DNA of 44,279 bases, from assembly GCF_001657485.1 (NCBI RefSeq), contig NZ_LXFU01000019.1, forward strand, positions 1 to 44,279, in the 5' to 3' direction. Numbering within the stretch: position 1 is the first letter of the stretch; the number at the start of each line of letters is the position of its first letter. Both the position numbers and the translations under genes were made by a program. Positions 44,118 to 44,279 of this stretch are shown in pieces. The notes beneath the pieces were generated by a model. The model had not been told where the DNA came from. It ran no database searches and worked only from the letters and a program-made list of their open reading frames with translations. The DNA comes from Rhizobium sp. WYCCWR10014 (GTDB lineage Bacteria > Pseudomonadota > Alphaproteobacteria > Rhizobiales > Rhizobiaceae).

Positions 44118-44223
44118 CCACCCCAATCTCCGTCATCCTCGGCCTTGAGCCGAGGATCTATGCCCGATGCTGATGGACACCAGCGTGGATCCTCGGGTCA
44201 AGCCCCATAGGCGCTAACTTAGT
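44118..44223. repeat. Dispersed palindromic repeat, inverse of the element at 50-190
   Basis: Two copies of the GATCCTCGG-type palindrome lie at 44131-44158 and 44188-44206. The right edge, 44203-44223, is the exact reverse complement of bases 50-70. With the hairpin at 43994 it fills the 332 bases after the last gene, where I see no coding sequence. Confidence 0.65.
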
Positions 44224-44279
44224 CTTGACGGTGATGATCGTCGATGATTCACCGTGCTTATGAGCGATTTGTTGCAAGC

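Overview
The window looks like chromosomal DNA from a Rhizobium of the R. leguminosarum/etli group. The support is high GC, a canonical RIME1 intergenic element, other dispersed rhizobial palindromes, a CcrM-type GANTC methyltransferase gene, and two core neighbourhoods that I recall as typical of Rhizobiaceae (mutY / DUF721 / dsbA-like / smc, and thrC / M16 peptidase / GNAT / GGDEF-EAL). This assignment comes from recognition, not from a database search.

Layout. 1-4735: repeats, smc, a RIME1 element and a DsbA-like lipoprotein gene. 4943-6041: a toxin-antitoxin patch (orphan ribbon-helix-helix antitoxin, Fic toxin, VbhA-like antitoxin). 6153-10150: core genes (DUF721/DciA-like, mutY, HAD, NTF2-like, ccrM). 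10328-12240: a NIPSNAP/ABM oxygenase-like pair divergent from an ArsR regulator, then an orphan gene. 12669-14091: three consecutive genes for small exported Gly/Ser-rich proteins, the first built from eight copies of a TVGTGG-type repeat. 14327-17039: a chemoreceptor and a HAD phosphatase. 17266-17762: a decayed hipBA locus with hipB and a perfect operator palindrome but only the first 54 codons of hipA. 17812-25023: a lipoprotein, then the tightly packed thrC, M16 peptidase, GNAT acetyltransferase and GGDEF-EAL genes.

25049-36834 is an accessory block. Its centre is a divergent five-gene cluster (26575-33107). On the minus strand are a Tat-signal epoxide hydrolase, an OsmC/Ohr protein whose peroxidatic Cys is Ser, and a 945-residue STAND-type regulator. 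On the plus strand are an Ohr protein with both cysteines and a DUF3095 protein with two cyclase-like metal Asp positions. I regard this as the best candidate for an undescribed system, probably a response to peroxides or electrophilic lipids. Next to it a TetR gene and an exported RidA-like gene diverge from an exceptional operator array (a perfect 23-bp inverted repeat).

36982-39683 is a Zn/Mn-type ABC uptake operon read leftward, led by a 42-residue membrane mini-protein that overlaps the ATPase gene, with two adjacent Zur-like boxes in front. 39767-43947 carries an orphan gene, a peroxiredoxin, a DsbD-N-like secreted protein, YqgE, CsbD and a zinc-ribbon metallopeptidase. The last 330 bases are palindromic repeats, including a 21-bp sequence that is the exact inverse of one at bases 50-70.
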